Shown here: positions 17,801 to 27,087 of the stretch, in pieces
Layout of the letters: every line of letters begins with the position of its first letter
How positions within the stretch are numbered: position 1 is the first letter of the stretch
Assembly (NCBI GenBank): GCA_001777915.1
Contig: MFFN01000004.1
Coordinates: 599,632 to 663,631, forward strand
Length of the DNA: 64,000 bases
Source of the DNA: Candidatus Edwardsbacteria bacterium RifOxyA12_full_54_48
GTDB taxonomy: Bacteria > Edwardsbacteria > AC1 > EtOH8
Direction of reading: 5' to 3'
Notes under the pieces: generated by a model
The model's input: the letters and a program-made list of their open reading frames with translations, nothing else
Told to the model about the DNA's origin: nothing
Database searches by the model: none
Position numbers and translations under genes: made by a program

Positions 17801-20800
17801 GCCGGTGAGCTGATCCTCACCGATACCAGCCAGGCCAGCTTCTTCGGGTCCATGGACCCCCTTTACCTGCCGGGCATCACCGGGGGGCGTCTTACGCTTG
17901 ACAACAGCACCGGCGGGAGCGTGATGCGGCGAAACATCACCTGCACCGGGATGCTGAACCTGAGCCTTGGAAATATGGTGGTGGGGGCCAATACGCTGAC
18001 CTTGGGCGACAGCCTGACCGGTTCCGGCCTTCTGGTCACCGACAGCACATCATCCCTGGTATTCCAGGGGAATGCCGTCACCCAGACAATGCCGTCCACG
18101 GTCAACAATTTAAGCAAACTTAGATGGGATCGCGCAGGTTTCCTGACCATCATGTCACCCCTGGTCCTGCATGACACCCTGTATCTGGTGCAGGGCGTGG
18201 TGGACAATTCCGCCAACCTAAGCCTGCGCACCGGCTCCACCATCGTCCGCAATTCCGGGAGCCTGTTGATGCCTCCGGTGCTGCAGAGCGACATCAACCT
18301 GGTCTATGGGCCGCACGGAGGCGGGACCCTGGCCGCCGGCAACGAGCTGCCGGGCGGGGCCTCCGATCTTTATCATTTGGCCGTCGGCTTAAACTCCCAG
18401 CCCAACGACACCATACTCCTGTCTTCCGACGCCCAGGTCAACGGACGATTGAGTATTTATGAAGGGGCCCTCAATATAGGCGGCAACGCCCTGACGCTGC
18501 TGGATAGCATCGATCTGTTCGCCGGCAGCCTGTCGGCCGACAGCACATCGACCCTGATGGTCCTCAACAATCCCTATATGTTCCGGCTGCCGCCGAACAT
18601 AAAAAACCTGGACAGCCTGGTGCTGGCCAGCTTTCCGGGGCTGGAGCTGGCCGACACGGTCCGTATCCGCTCCGGCTACCGGCAGACCACCGGCAGGATC
18701 GCCACCGGACAATTGGCCTACGGCCCGGCCGCCGCTTTGATCTATGACAATCTCGGGGCCGACACCACCTCCAATTTCGAGTTCCCGGTCATCGGCGGAC
18801 CCCGTGACCTGACAGTTGCCGCCGTGGCGCTTCAGCTACATGCCGACAGGACGATCAAAGGGAGCCTGAACCTGGACGGCGTTCTGAACACCGGCGCCAA
18901 CACCATCACCCTAGACACCCTGGGGAATTTGTGGCTGTTATCCGGTTACGTGGACGGCAAGCTGTCCAAACTCATCCCCGTTTCGGCTGACACCACCATC
19001 TACTACGAGCTGGGCACCGCCTCCGGGGGGTACAGCGAAGCCGGCATCCAGGTGTTCAACAACACCGTGCCGGCCTTCGTCACCACCGGGATCAAGGGAG
19101 CGGGACACCCGCTGGTCAACGATTCCAGCGCCTGCCTCAGGAAGACCTGGTCCTTCTCCGGGGCCGGACTGGCGGCCGACGCCAGCCTGATCACCCTGAA
19201 CTACCTGCCGTCGGATTTCAACAGCGGATTCTCCGAGGCGGCCGACGAATCCACCATGGTGGCCGGGCGCTACGACAACGGGGCCACCCCGGGCTGGCAG
19301 TTCCCGAACATCGCCGTCCGCAACATCTACGGCAATGCCGACGGCGGATCGATAGTCCTAAGCCAGGCCGGCAATTTCACCGACAATCCAGAGTTCACCC
19401 TGGGGCGCGATACAATGTCGATCTTCAACCCGGCGGCCGATACCACCCTGCCCTACATCGCGTCTAACCTGCCGCTGGACTGGGCATCGACGGTGGGTCT
19501 CTCGGACAGCGTGCGGATCACCTTCTCCGAGCCGGTCCGGAAATCCGGGGTCAGCTACAGCTTCGTGCCGGCTCCCGGCCTGGTGGATACGGCCTGGAGC
19601 GCGGACTCCACCACAATAGTATTCAATCACAGTCCGTTTTCCGAATTAACCTCCTACACCGTCAGGGTGCTGGGGGTGCAGGATACGGCCGGCAACTCTC
19701 TGACCGGGCGGGATAGCATCGGGTTCATGACCGCAGCGGCGTCGGACACCATCGGGCCGTACCTCAGCTTCGTCCAGCCCTTCAACGGTCAGACCGGGGT
19801 GATGCTGGACCAGCCGATCATGATCGGCTTCTCCGAGCCGGTGGACAGTTTTTCCCTGCGCTTCACCTGCACCCCCAACCCCGGCGGCTGGGTGCAGAAC
19901 TGGGATTCGACCGGATATAATGTCTTCCTGATGCACAACAACTTCCTTCCGGGCGCCAGTTATTCCTTCCGGGTGGATTCGGTCAGCGACATCAACAGCA
20001 ACCAATTGCGGACCGACACCACTACCGTGCCCAACCCCTGGACCTTCACCGCCCAGCCCTACGAGACCCTCAGCGTGGCCTGGACCGGAGGGGCCTACAA
20101 ACTGTTCTCGGTCCCGGTCAAGCCGGGGACCAATGCCGCCCTGACCAATCTGAGCGACGATCTGGGAGCCTACAGCGACAGCACCTGGCTGATGTTCGGA
20201 TATGATGCCGCCGCAAATTCGTTCCCGGCCCGTCCGGACATCTACAACGGCTACGGCTACTGGCTGGCCTCGGCCAACAACGCCACCATCGATATCCAGG
20301 GCCTGCAGCAGGACAATTACTCAAACGTCGGACTGCAGCCCGGCTGGAACCTGATCGGCTGTCCGTTCGAGGACCCGGTGCTGGTCCAGTCCATCGAGGT
20401 CATCGACACCCTGCAGCAGATGCGGACCTACAACGATACCACCAATAATATGTTCCTGAACGACAGCCTGGTCCGGCAGAGGATGTGGAGCTATTCCGAC
20501 CACAGTTACGATTTCGTCAACAACGGGGCCTGGGACAGCCTGTCGGCCTTCGACAGCGCCAGCCACCTGCAGCCCTGGCAGGGCTATGCGGTGTATGCTT
20601 TGCAGCCCTGCTCGCTGTTCATGATGCCGGCCTTCAAATCATCCGCCAAGGGGGTCCGCCTGGTGGCCTCCCCCAAGGTCGAGGTAAGCTGGCAGGCGGA
20701 ATTCTCGGCAAGCAGCGGCCAGGCCGCCGACCGGGGCATCAGGATCGGGATCTCGCCCCAGGCTAAGGCCGGCTACGACCGGCTGGACGCCGAAAAACCG

Positions 20801-21406
20801 CCGCTGGTCAGCAGCGACGTTATGGCCTACATCCCGCATGACGACTGGAACCAGGGTCCCTGCCGGTCATACCAATACGACTTCCGCCCCGGTTCCGACC
20901 ACGTCGAATGGCCGCTGACGGTCAGGACCTCCTCGGACGACCGGCCGGCGGAGCTGGCCTACAACCTGTCCCAAACAATTCCCGATGGTTACCAGCTTTA
21001 CCTGGTGGACCGCAGGACCGGCAAGGCCACGGTGATAAGCGGAAGCGGAAAGATGGGATTCTCCGGCAGCCGGGAGTTCGCCGTCATCTACACCAACCGG
21101 AGCCTGGGCGGTCTGGACCTGAAACCCCTGAGCTTTGACCTCAACCAGACCTATCCCAACCCCTTCGCCCAGAGCATCACCGTCAACTACCAGCTGGTGG
21201 CCGCCGGGCAGGTCAGCCTGAAGGTCTACAATGTGGCCGGACAGCTGGTCAGGACCCTGACCGAGGGAACCGCCCTGCCGGGCTATTACAGCCAGACCTG
21301 GAACGGCCGGGACAACGGCGGCCGGAAGATAGCTTCGGGCGTCTATATCATGCGCCTGGCGTCGGGCGGCCAGGAGCGGACCCGTAAATTAGTGAAGATC
21401 AAATAA
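14900..21406 (+). CDS. Giant secreted propeller/beta-helix surface protein with sorting domain
   Basis: About 2168 residues. An alternative ATG at 14915 has GGGAGG only four bases away; both starts give a signal peptide ending GWAV. Residues about 20-375 form a propeller related to the first giant protein. Residues about 380-1480 are a long run of strand-turn repeats with words like LTLGDSLTGSGLL and AGNELPGG, suggesting a beta-helix-like stalk. Two Big_5-like domains, the GWNLIGCPF module and a FlgD-Ig/T9SS-type sorting domain close it; the last about 500 residues clearly match the first protein. A run of nine G at 16306-16314 could slip and switch expression. It is probably a surface adhesin or appendage. 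Confidence 0.8.
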   Translation: MLGGNMKKLGLITITLLLAAMPGWAVRYGVKKQIYTGASMAYPTYLVYSSVSDRMYSGNAGPGNFLAMDCAGDSSLGPVAGAVSPYPPAYDSVNNRFYYKGGNETFYAVECATNTVDTSLGGWQGGTWTACNPDNNKIYVNDDWNGQTHAYSAVDYSFNGALTNYCGFVHYYSPTNSVYVPNANPLGTKDSLGVFSGATNALTAEIYIPGMMSNFNKAMASNPTASRLYLSLPNTDQMAIVNTSDNTLANILTVGDNPSDFALCPINKRMFFACNGSSQYSLQFMDSMDVLDSVLVGDSASAVVYNPSDSLIYVGCNTGGYVKLVDPRLATPVVMDSVYVGFNPQFRDMAVDGGGDVYCAMYNSDDIYVIGKIPLRIWQCVNSFFWGEYFTWDYSDDGGFSWTGNSMMYTPNAATDSLIYIPSGYTVDVDAAVTADQLVITGGLNINADFTILEGPGTDVQVDGFLQRQGGGFTVMPGASLVFGPGSQYNHQMDGDTIPTASWDSTSVVNITGVMTTIPAGLDQAFGNLTWDCFQQAGDHILPGGASFSVRDLSVNSTGPGTLCLTSAAKPELTVNNLQIGMANAVLGSGGNRKLHVKGGLSVIDPGWLYLTDSLNPGIDTLFLYGNYFHTMAGIGGGGPDSTAIVFCGADTQHYEGQFETLTGYIDYQVRPGSILDVSQYAAVGIGSLGNFTLMPGATLVIRDDAGIWATGGGGAVQVAGSRNFSKQANYCFYDGPGGYVYCGDGLPDTVNCLTINNTVGSGWYQEYYSTTVMDTFALLEGFVDANYDITLNGPVVQGTGYINGSTSVTIRVGGGGPDCVLPVAAGSTLRGLVLDRPGRTLTLTGNLMIFDSLALLGGTLQTGSYGLMFEPNANIARNAGSELLGLFPPSFAGMVNLGYGGGTVTAGLEMPASSMAIMSLSLNVATDTLVVDRDTLNVWNNLFLSGGLRFNGNSFSSYGLIDTMGPAGELILTDTSQASFFGSMDPLYLPGITGGRLTLDNSTGGSVMRRNITCTGMLNLSLGNMVVGANTLTLGDSLTGSGLLVTDSTSSLVFQGNAVTQTMPSTVNNLSKLRWDRAGFLTIMSPLVLHDTLYLVQGVVDNSANLSLRTGSTIVRNSGSLLMPPVLQSDINLVYGPHGGGTLAAGNELPGGASDLYHLAVGLNSQPNDTILLSSDAQVNGRLSIYEGALNIGGNALTLLDSIDLFAGSLSADSTSTLMVLNNPYMFRLPPNIKNLDSLVLASFPGLELADTVRIRSGYRQTTGRIATGQLAYGPAAALIYDNLGADTTSNFEFPVIGGPRDLTVAAVALQLHADRTIKGSLNLDGVLNTGANTITLDTLGNLWLLSGYVDGKLSKLIPVSADTTIYYELGTASGGYSEAGIQVFNNTVPAFVTTGIKGAGHPLVNDSSACLRKTWSFSGAGLAADASLITLNYLPSDFNSGFSEAADESTMVAGRYDNGATPGWQFPNIAVRNIYGNADGGSIVLSQAGNFTDNPEFTLGRDTMSIFNPAADTTLPYIASNLPLDWASTVGLSDSVRITFSEPVRKSGVSYSFVPAPGLVDTAWSADSTTIVFNHSPFSELTSYTVRVLGVQDTAGNSLTGRDSIGFMTAAASDTIGPYLSFVQPFNGQTGVMLDQPIMIGFSEPVDSFSLRFTCTPNPGGWVQNWDSTGYNVFLMHNNFLPGASYSFRVDSVSDINSNQLRTDTTTVPNPWTFTAQPYETLSVAWTGGAYKLFSVPVKPGTNAALTNLSDDLGAYSDSTWLMFGYDAAANSFPARPDIYNGYGYWLASANNATIDIQGLQQDNYSNVGLQPGWNLIGCPFEDPVLVQSIEVIDTLQQMRTYNDTTNNMFLNDSLVRQRMWSYSDHSYDFVNNGAWDSLSAFDSASHLQPWQGYAVYALQPCSLFMMPAFKSSAKGVRLVASPKVEVSWQAEFSASSGQAADRGIRIGISPQAKAGYDRLDAEKPPLVSSDVMAYIPHDDWNQGPCRSYQYDFRPGSDHVEWPLTVRTSSDDRPAELAYNLSQTIPDGYQLYLVDRRTGKATVISGSGKMGFSGSREFAVIYTNRSLGGLDLKPLSFDLNQTYPNPFAQSITVNYQLVAAGQVSLKVYNVAGQLVRTLTEGTALPGYYSQTWNGRDNGGRKIASGVYIMRLASGGQERTRKLVKIK

Positions 21407-21417
21407 GGAGATATAAA

Positions 21418-22233
21418 ATGAAAAAGATCGTCTCGATTTTAACCGCGGCCATAATGCTGATGGCCCTCCAGCCGGCCCGGGCCGAATTCAAGCCGTCCCA
21501 GGCCAGGATCACCTTCATCAAGGGAAAGGTGGAGGTGCAGCGCCAGGGCAGCCAGACACCGGTCCCGGCCATGATGAAGATGACGGTATATCCCGGGGAC
21601 ATGATCTCCACCGATGACGGGTCCGAGGCCGAATTGAAGCTGTCGGACGGCAGCATCCTCAAGCTGAAGGACCAGGGACGGCTGGAGATCGAGAGAATGG
21701 AGAGGCAGAAGAAGCCCCTGACCACCATAAATTCCTTCCGGCTGGCAGCCGGCAAGATCCTGGGCTCCATCCGCAAGCTGTCCTCCCAGGAATCAAAGTT
21801 CACGGTGACCACACCGACGGCGGTGGCCGGCATCCGGGGGACGGTGTTCGGGGTGTTCGTGGAGGGGGACTCCACCGAGCTGAACGTGCTGAAGGGTGAG
21901 GTGGCCATCCAAGGCGACGCCGGGGGCGAGGTGCTGGTGAAGGACAAGATGATGCTCACGGTGGCCAAGGGGGACTCGGCCCACAACCCGGTGGTGATGA
22001 CGGCGGCCAAGCTGGCGTTCATGACCATGTGGGCCGGAGCGGCCCTCAAGATAGGGTCGATGGGCAGCGCGGCGGCCACGGCCTGGTACGCCACCACGCC
22101 GGCCATCATCGGAGGTGCGGCGGCGGTGGTGGCCACCTCGGCGGTGGTGATCATCGCCAGCCAGAACGACGAGACCCCGGCCCCGGAGCCGGGCGCCCAG
22201 ACCATCCCCGCCCCGCCGGGCTGGCCGCAATAA
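21418..22233 (+). CDS. FecR-domain exported protein, copy 2
   Basis: A 271-residue paralogue of the FecR gene at 14083, with a signal peptide (ending PARA), FecR domain and hydrophobic C-terminus. The N-terminal half has diverged, but from about 21808 to 22060 the DNA is almost identical to 14490-14742, with only scattered changes. This copy has a small insertion (TAWYATTPAIIGGAA) before the last hydrophobic stretch. AAGGAG overlaps the stop region of the giant gene upstream, so it is coexpressed. The paired order giant-FecR suggests the FecR protein anchors, exports or regulates its neighbour; this is inference. Confidence 0.82.
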   Translation: MKKIVSILTAAIMLMALQPARAEFKPSQARITFIKGKVEVQRQGSQTPVPAMMKMTVYPGDMISTDDGSEAELKLSDGSILKLKDQGRLEIERMERQKKPLTTINSFRLAAGKILGSIRKLSSQESKFTVTTPTAVAGIRGTVFGVFVEGDSTELNVLKGEVAIQGDAGGEVLVKDKMMLTVAKGDSAHNPVVMTAAKLAFMTMWAGAALKIGSMGSAAATAWYATTPAIIGGAAAVVATSAVVIIASQNDETPAPEPGAQTIPAPPGWPQ

Positions 22234-22246
22234 ACCAACCTAACAG

Positions 22247-22312
22247 AACCCCGTGGGCTGTGTCCGCCTGTCTTAACAGGTCAGATGATCCGGACAGGTT
22301 TGCGGGGTTTCA
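22247..22312 (+). terminator. Nested three-stem structure after the surface-protein cluster
   Basis: Three stems are nested: AACCCCG (22247-22253) with CGGGGTT (22303-22309), GTCCG (22262-22266) with CGGAC (22291-22295), and CCTGT (22267-22271) with ACAGG (22276-22280) around CTTA. TTTCATTTT follows. It probably terminates the surface-protein operon; the branched shape is unusual for a simple terminator. Confidence 0.5.
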
Positions 22313-22368
22313 TTTTAAGACTGGCAAACAAAGGTCTTTTCTGTCATATAAAGAGGAAAAAGGGTTTT

Positions 22369-23106
22369 ATGAAGTGGGTGGTTTTGTTTCTTTTTGGGGG
22401 CTTGGGGCTGGCTTCCCTGACCGCCGGCCTGGTGTGGGGGGCCAAGAGGGCGGCCCTTTTCCGAACCGGATTGATCGCTCAGGGCAGGGTGGTGGCGATG
22501 CACCAGGGCGAGGTGGTCGACGACGAGGAAAGCCCCCGTCCATCCTATTATCCGATGGTGGAGTTCCGGACCCCGGATGGCCGGAGTTTCCAATTCAAGG
22601 GCAGCACCGGCAGTTCCAGCCCGGAGTTCACGATCGGGGCCGAGGTGGAGGTCAGATACAATCCCCAAAAACCCCAACAGGCCCAGTTGGCCAAGTTCTC
22701 CCATTTTTGGCTGGGGCCGCTGCTGCTGACCATCGGGGGACTATTGGCCCTGTTCCTGGCCTCGGGGGTGTTCTACATCTTCGGCGACATCGAGGGCGGG
22801 AAGAGCCCGGCCGGCCGGAGCATCAGAGCCCGGATGCTGGAGGCCAGCGGCAAGGCGGTCAGGATCGAGGGCCGGATCACCGGGGTCCGGGAAAGGGGCC
22901 GGGGCCGCTACGTATTCATCTGCCGGGGGGCCAGGCCGGGGTCAGATCGGGAGGAGGACTTCGAGTCGGAGGAGTTCGGGGTGAAGCCGGAGGGCGAACT
23001 GATCGGCCGGAGCGTGATTATCCTCATCAATCCCGACAAGAAGGATGAATACAGCGTCGAGCTGGGGCCGCTGCTCAAGGAGGTTGTGGAGAACCAATCC
23101 AGGTGA
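22369..23106 (+). CDS. DUF3592 membrane protein
   Basis: A 245-residue protein. I place the start at the ATG at 22369 with AAAAAGGG upstream; an upstream in-frame extension reads through the preceding hairpin region. Two membrane helices lie at about 1-25 and 110-140. Between them sits the DUF3592 domain, with RPSYYPMVEFRTPDGRSFQF and a closing VEVRYNPQKPQQAQL. A second, soluble beta domain follows (VRIEGRITGVRERGRGRYVF). DUF3592 proteins are widespread membrane proteins without known function. It stands alone between terminator-like structures. Confidence 0.75.
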   Translation: MKWVVLFLFGGLGLASLTAGLVWGAKRAALFRTGLIAQGRVVAMHQGEVVDDEESPRPSYYPMVEFRTPDGRSFQFKGSTGSSSPEFTIGAEVEVRYNPQKPQQAQLAKFSHFWLGPLLLTIGGLLALFLASGVFYIFGDIEGGKSPAGRSIRARMLEASGKAVRIEGRITGVRERGRGRYVFICRGARPGSDREEDFESEEFGVKPEGELIGRSVIILINPDKKDEYSVELGPLLKEVVENQSR

Positions 23107-23156
23107 CCAAGCGGTGATTCGATCGGAATCGATCAGTAATTTCTAAAAAATTCAAA

Positions 23157-23963
23157 ATGAAAATAATATTGCCCCCGGCATTTTTCATAGCCCTTCTGGC
23201 AGGGGTTTTAACGGCGGCTTTTCCGGGGTGCGCCCCCACCGTGTCCATAAAATACGACATCCACCGCAACCTGCCGATCATAGCGGACAACAGCCGCCCC
23301 GGGAAAACCTTTCAGGCCGGGGTGTTCCACGATTTCAGCAGCCGGGACACGGTCGAGATAGACTACTTCTACACCAGTCAGGTCAATCAGACCTTTTCGG
23401 CCTGGAACCAGTCTAACAGCCTATTGTACCTGTCCTATTCGCCCGTCGGGTCTTTTTCGGTCACAGGGATGATGGACGATGTGGGACCCGCCGCCGAACT
23501 GGTCTTCCGGCCAAAGATGGACGATCCCTGTCTGGCCCTGAGCGCCGCGGGATGGAAGAGTGATAAAGCTCTGTACTTCCGGGGCACGGCCGCGGGATCG
23601 CACCGCCCCTTCAGAAAGGATACTTCTGAAGTTGATGACGGCTTAAGCGGCCTCGGATTCTTCGGAAACCTGAGCTGGGCCCAGTATCCGGTCAGCATAG
23701 AATTCGACCAGACCTATTACGATACTTTGGGAACCGAGTATTCCTGGCGGCTGGCCGGCGAGGAGAAAGGTTCGGCCCTCATTGCCGGGGCCGGCCTGGA
23801 GGCGGACCTGGGCTGGATCAAGGCCCAGCTGGGGATATCCCATTCATTCGCCATGAAGGAGCGGGGGGTGCGGGTGGACCTGGGCAGCCAGCCGGCCTAC
23901 CTGACGGATGTCCGTCCGGCTCCGGTGACAAGGTTTCTGGCCGGGGTGATAGTGGGATTTTGA
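23157..23963 (+). CDS. Probable lipoprotein with outer-membrane beta-barrel-like sequence
   Basis: A 268-residue protein I do not recognise. The N-terminus has a hydrophobic leader and the lipobox-like FPGC. The rest alternates polar and apolar residues in strand-length blocks and ends VIVGF with a C-terminal Phe, features of outer-membrane barrels. A lipobox and a barrel together are unusual, so one of the two readings may be wrong. No ribosome site is evident. A strong terminator follows at 23992. Confidence 0.55.
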   Translation: MKIILPPAFFIALLAGVLTAAFPGCAPTVSIKYDIHRNLPIIADNSRPGKTFQAGVFHDFSSRDTVEIDYFYTSQVNQTFSAWNQSNSLLYLSYSPVGSFSVTGMMDDVGPAAELVFRPKMDDPCLALSAAGWKSDKALYFRGTAAGSHRPFRKDTSEVDDGLSGLGFFGNLSWAQYPVSIEFDQTYYDTLGTEYSWRLAGEEKGSALIAGAGLEADLGWIKAQLGISHSFAMKERGVRVDLGSQPAYLTDVRPAPVTRFLAGVIVGF

Positions 23964-23991
23964 AATATTTGCCAATAGGATTATGTCGTAA

Positions 23992-24026
23992 ACCGGGGCG
24001 ATCCGATATCGCCCCGGTCTTATTTA
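23992..24026 (+). terminator. Intrinsic terminator
   Basis: ACCGGGGCGAT (23992-24002) and ATCGCCCCGGT (24008-24018) form a perfect 11-bp stem around CCGAT, followed by CTTATTTAT. It ends the barrel-like gene. Confidence 0.75.
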
Positions 24027-24079
24027 TCCTTGATTTTAAAGGGGGTAAAGAGTTATAATAAATGTTCAAATCAACATGG

Positions 24080-24099
24080 ATTCCCGATTCCTCGGGAAT
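24080..24099 (+). repeat. ATTCCCG-type palindromic repeat
   Basis: ATTCCCGA and TCGGGAAT arms around TTCC, followed by GACAATC. It is a short member of the family at 3391 and 26757. Just beyond, at 24123, lies another repeat-like word (ATCCGCGAAAATCCGTGGCC). Both precede the glycyl-tRNA synthetase start. Confidence 0.6.
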
Positions 24100-24179
24100 G
24101 ACAATCGACATTTTTATATATGATCCGCGAAAATCCGTGGCCAATTAATTTAAGCAACAATAATTGCGAGGGAATTCAA

Positions 24180-25871
<1,692 letters not shown>

Positions 25872-25903
25872 CATATAATTGAAGGCATAATAAAGCAATA
25901 CTC

Positions 25904-25936
25904 AAAGGGCGGCCGGCATGCCGCCCTTTCTTTTTC
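25904..25936 (+). terminator. Intrinsic terminator after glyS
   Basis: AAAGGGCGG (25904-25912) and CCGCCCTTT (25921-25929) form a 9-bp stem around CCGGCATG, followed by CTTTTTC. It lies 33 bases after the glyS stop. Confidence 0.85.
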
Positions 25937-25972
25937 AAGGCCTTGGCCCGCAAATTCTAAGGGAATTTATTG

Positions 25973-26002
25973 TTGACATTATCCATTAAGTTATGATATG
26001 AT
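25973..26002 (+). promoter_or_regulatory. Sigma-70-type promoter for the Crp-like gene
   Basis: TTGACA at 25973-25978 and TATGAT at 25997-26002 with an 18-base spacer. A second TATGAT overlaps at 25992 but is too close to the -35. The coding start is 34 bases downstream with AAAAGGAG in front. Confidence 0.6.
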
Positions 26003-26035
26003 ATTTTGTTAAGTATGTTTTAAAAGGAGAATATA

Positions 26036-26680
26036 ATGGCCGAAGCTCAAGGGGCTTTCGAAAAGAACCTGGCCGCCGGGGAGGTCCTCTTTAAGGAGGG
26101 GGACAAAGGCGAGGAGATGTATCTGATAAAATCCGGCAAGGTGGAGATATCCAACAACGCCGGGGGGGTCAAAAAGGTCTTGGCCGAGTTGTCCGAGGGC
26201 TCATTCCTGGGCGAGATGGCCATCGTGGATGATGCCCCGCGCTCGGCTGCGGCCATAGCCCTAAGCGAGGTCTCACTGCTGATACTGGACCGGGCGGCCT
26301 TCAAGGCCCAGCTGCAGGAGAACCCCATGGTGGAATACCTGATCTCCAGCCTGGTCAAGCGCCTGCGGGAGACCAACGAACAGGTGAAGATACTGCTGCA
26401 GAAGGACGATGTCTGCCGGGTGGCGGCCTCGCTGCTGGCCATGGGCCGGGAGAAGGGCGCTCCGGACGGATCGGGAGTTTTCATCAAGGGCAGTTACACC
26501 CCGGAGGGACTGGCCAAGCAGGTGGGGGTCAGCATCCCCAAGGCCAAGGATATCCTGGAGAAGATGCAGGCCTCGTCGCTGATAGCCTTCTCTCCCGAGG
26601 GGATCAAGATCCCCTCCATGCCGGACCTGGAGGAATACTGGCGCTACGCCACCCTCAAGGAGAAGTTCAAGGAGATCTAG
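26036..26680 (+). CDS. Crp/Fnr-like cyclic-nucleotide-binding protein
   Basis: A 214-residue protein. Residues 10-115 are a cNMP-binding beta-roll, with the phosphate-binding cassette LGEMAIVDDAPRSAAAIA carrying the Gly-Glu and Arg-Ser pair expected for cAMP or a related ligand. A dimerisation helix (LISSLVKRLRETNEQVKILL) follows. The C-terminus has a winged-helix-like segment (YTPEGLAKQVGVSIPKAKDILEKMQ) where Crp has its recognition helix, but the usual Arg/Ser/Thr DNA contacts are weak, so DNA binding is likely but not certain. A class II cyclic-nucleotide phosphodiesterase gene lies in the same window at 41597. Confidence 0.8.
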   Translation: MAEAQGAFEKNLAAGEVLFKEGDKGEEMYLIKSGKVEISNNAGGVKKVLAELSEGSFLGEMAIVDDAPRSAAAIALSEVSLLILDRAAFKAQLQENPMVEYLISSLVKRLRETNEQVKILLQKDDVCRVAASLLAMGREKGAPDGSGVFIKGSYTPEGLAKQVGVSIPKAKDILEKMQASSLIAFSPEGIKIPSMPDLEEYWRYATLKEKFKEI

Positions 26681-26700
26681 TACCGGCCACAGAGATTTTT

Positions 26701-27037
26701 TATATTGTAGGGGCGAAAGGTCTTTCGCCCGGACCTCATTACCAGGCAATACAGTCATTCCCGTGCCGACGGGAATCCATGGGACCAGCCCCTTTTTAAC
26801 CACCAAGACACCAAGGCACAGAGATTTTTGTCACCCTGAGTTTTCCTTCTGTCTGGCAGGATGAGTGCCTTCGCCGTAGCTGCGGCACTCGAGGTAGCCA
26901 ATTATAAAAGCGAAGGCGAAATGGGTGACGATAACGCCATTTCAACCACAGAGGGCACAAAGAAAACATTATCGTAGGGCGGATCGCGATCCGCCCAGGT
27001 TCTCCGCCTGCCAAGGCAGGTCATTCCGGTGCAGACG
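26701..27037 (+). repeat. Intergenic cluster of mixed palindromic and word repeats
   Basis: The gap 26681-27087 holds no gene. In order it contains: GTAGGGGCGA palindrome (GGGCGAAAG/CTTTCGCCC, 26711-26730); ATTCCCGT/ACGGGAAT hairpin (26757-26776); AACCACCAAGACACCAAGG word (26798-); GAGTGCC/GGCACTC hairpin (26863-26890); AACCACAGAGGGCACAAAG word (26943-); a perfect GGGCGGATCG/CGATCCGCCC palindrome (26977-26996); CCTGCC/GGCAGG hairpin (27007-27020); and another ATTCC hairpin. At least three repeat families are therefore stacked in one gap. Confidence 0.75.
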
Positions 27038-27087
27038 GGAATCCAGGGCCAACATTTTTATAATTTCAATAATCAGATAGAGCGAAG

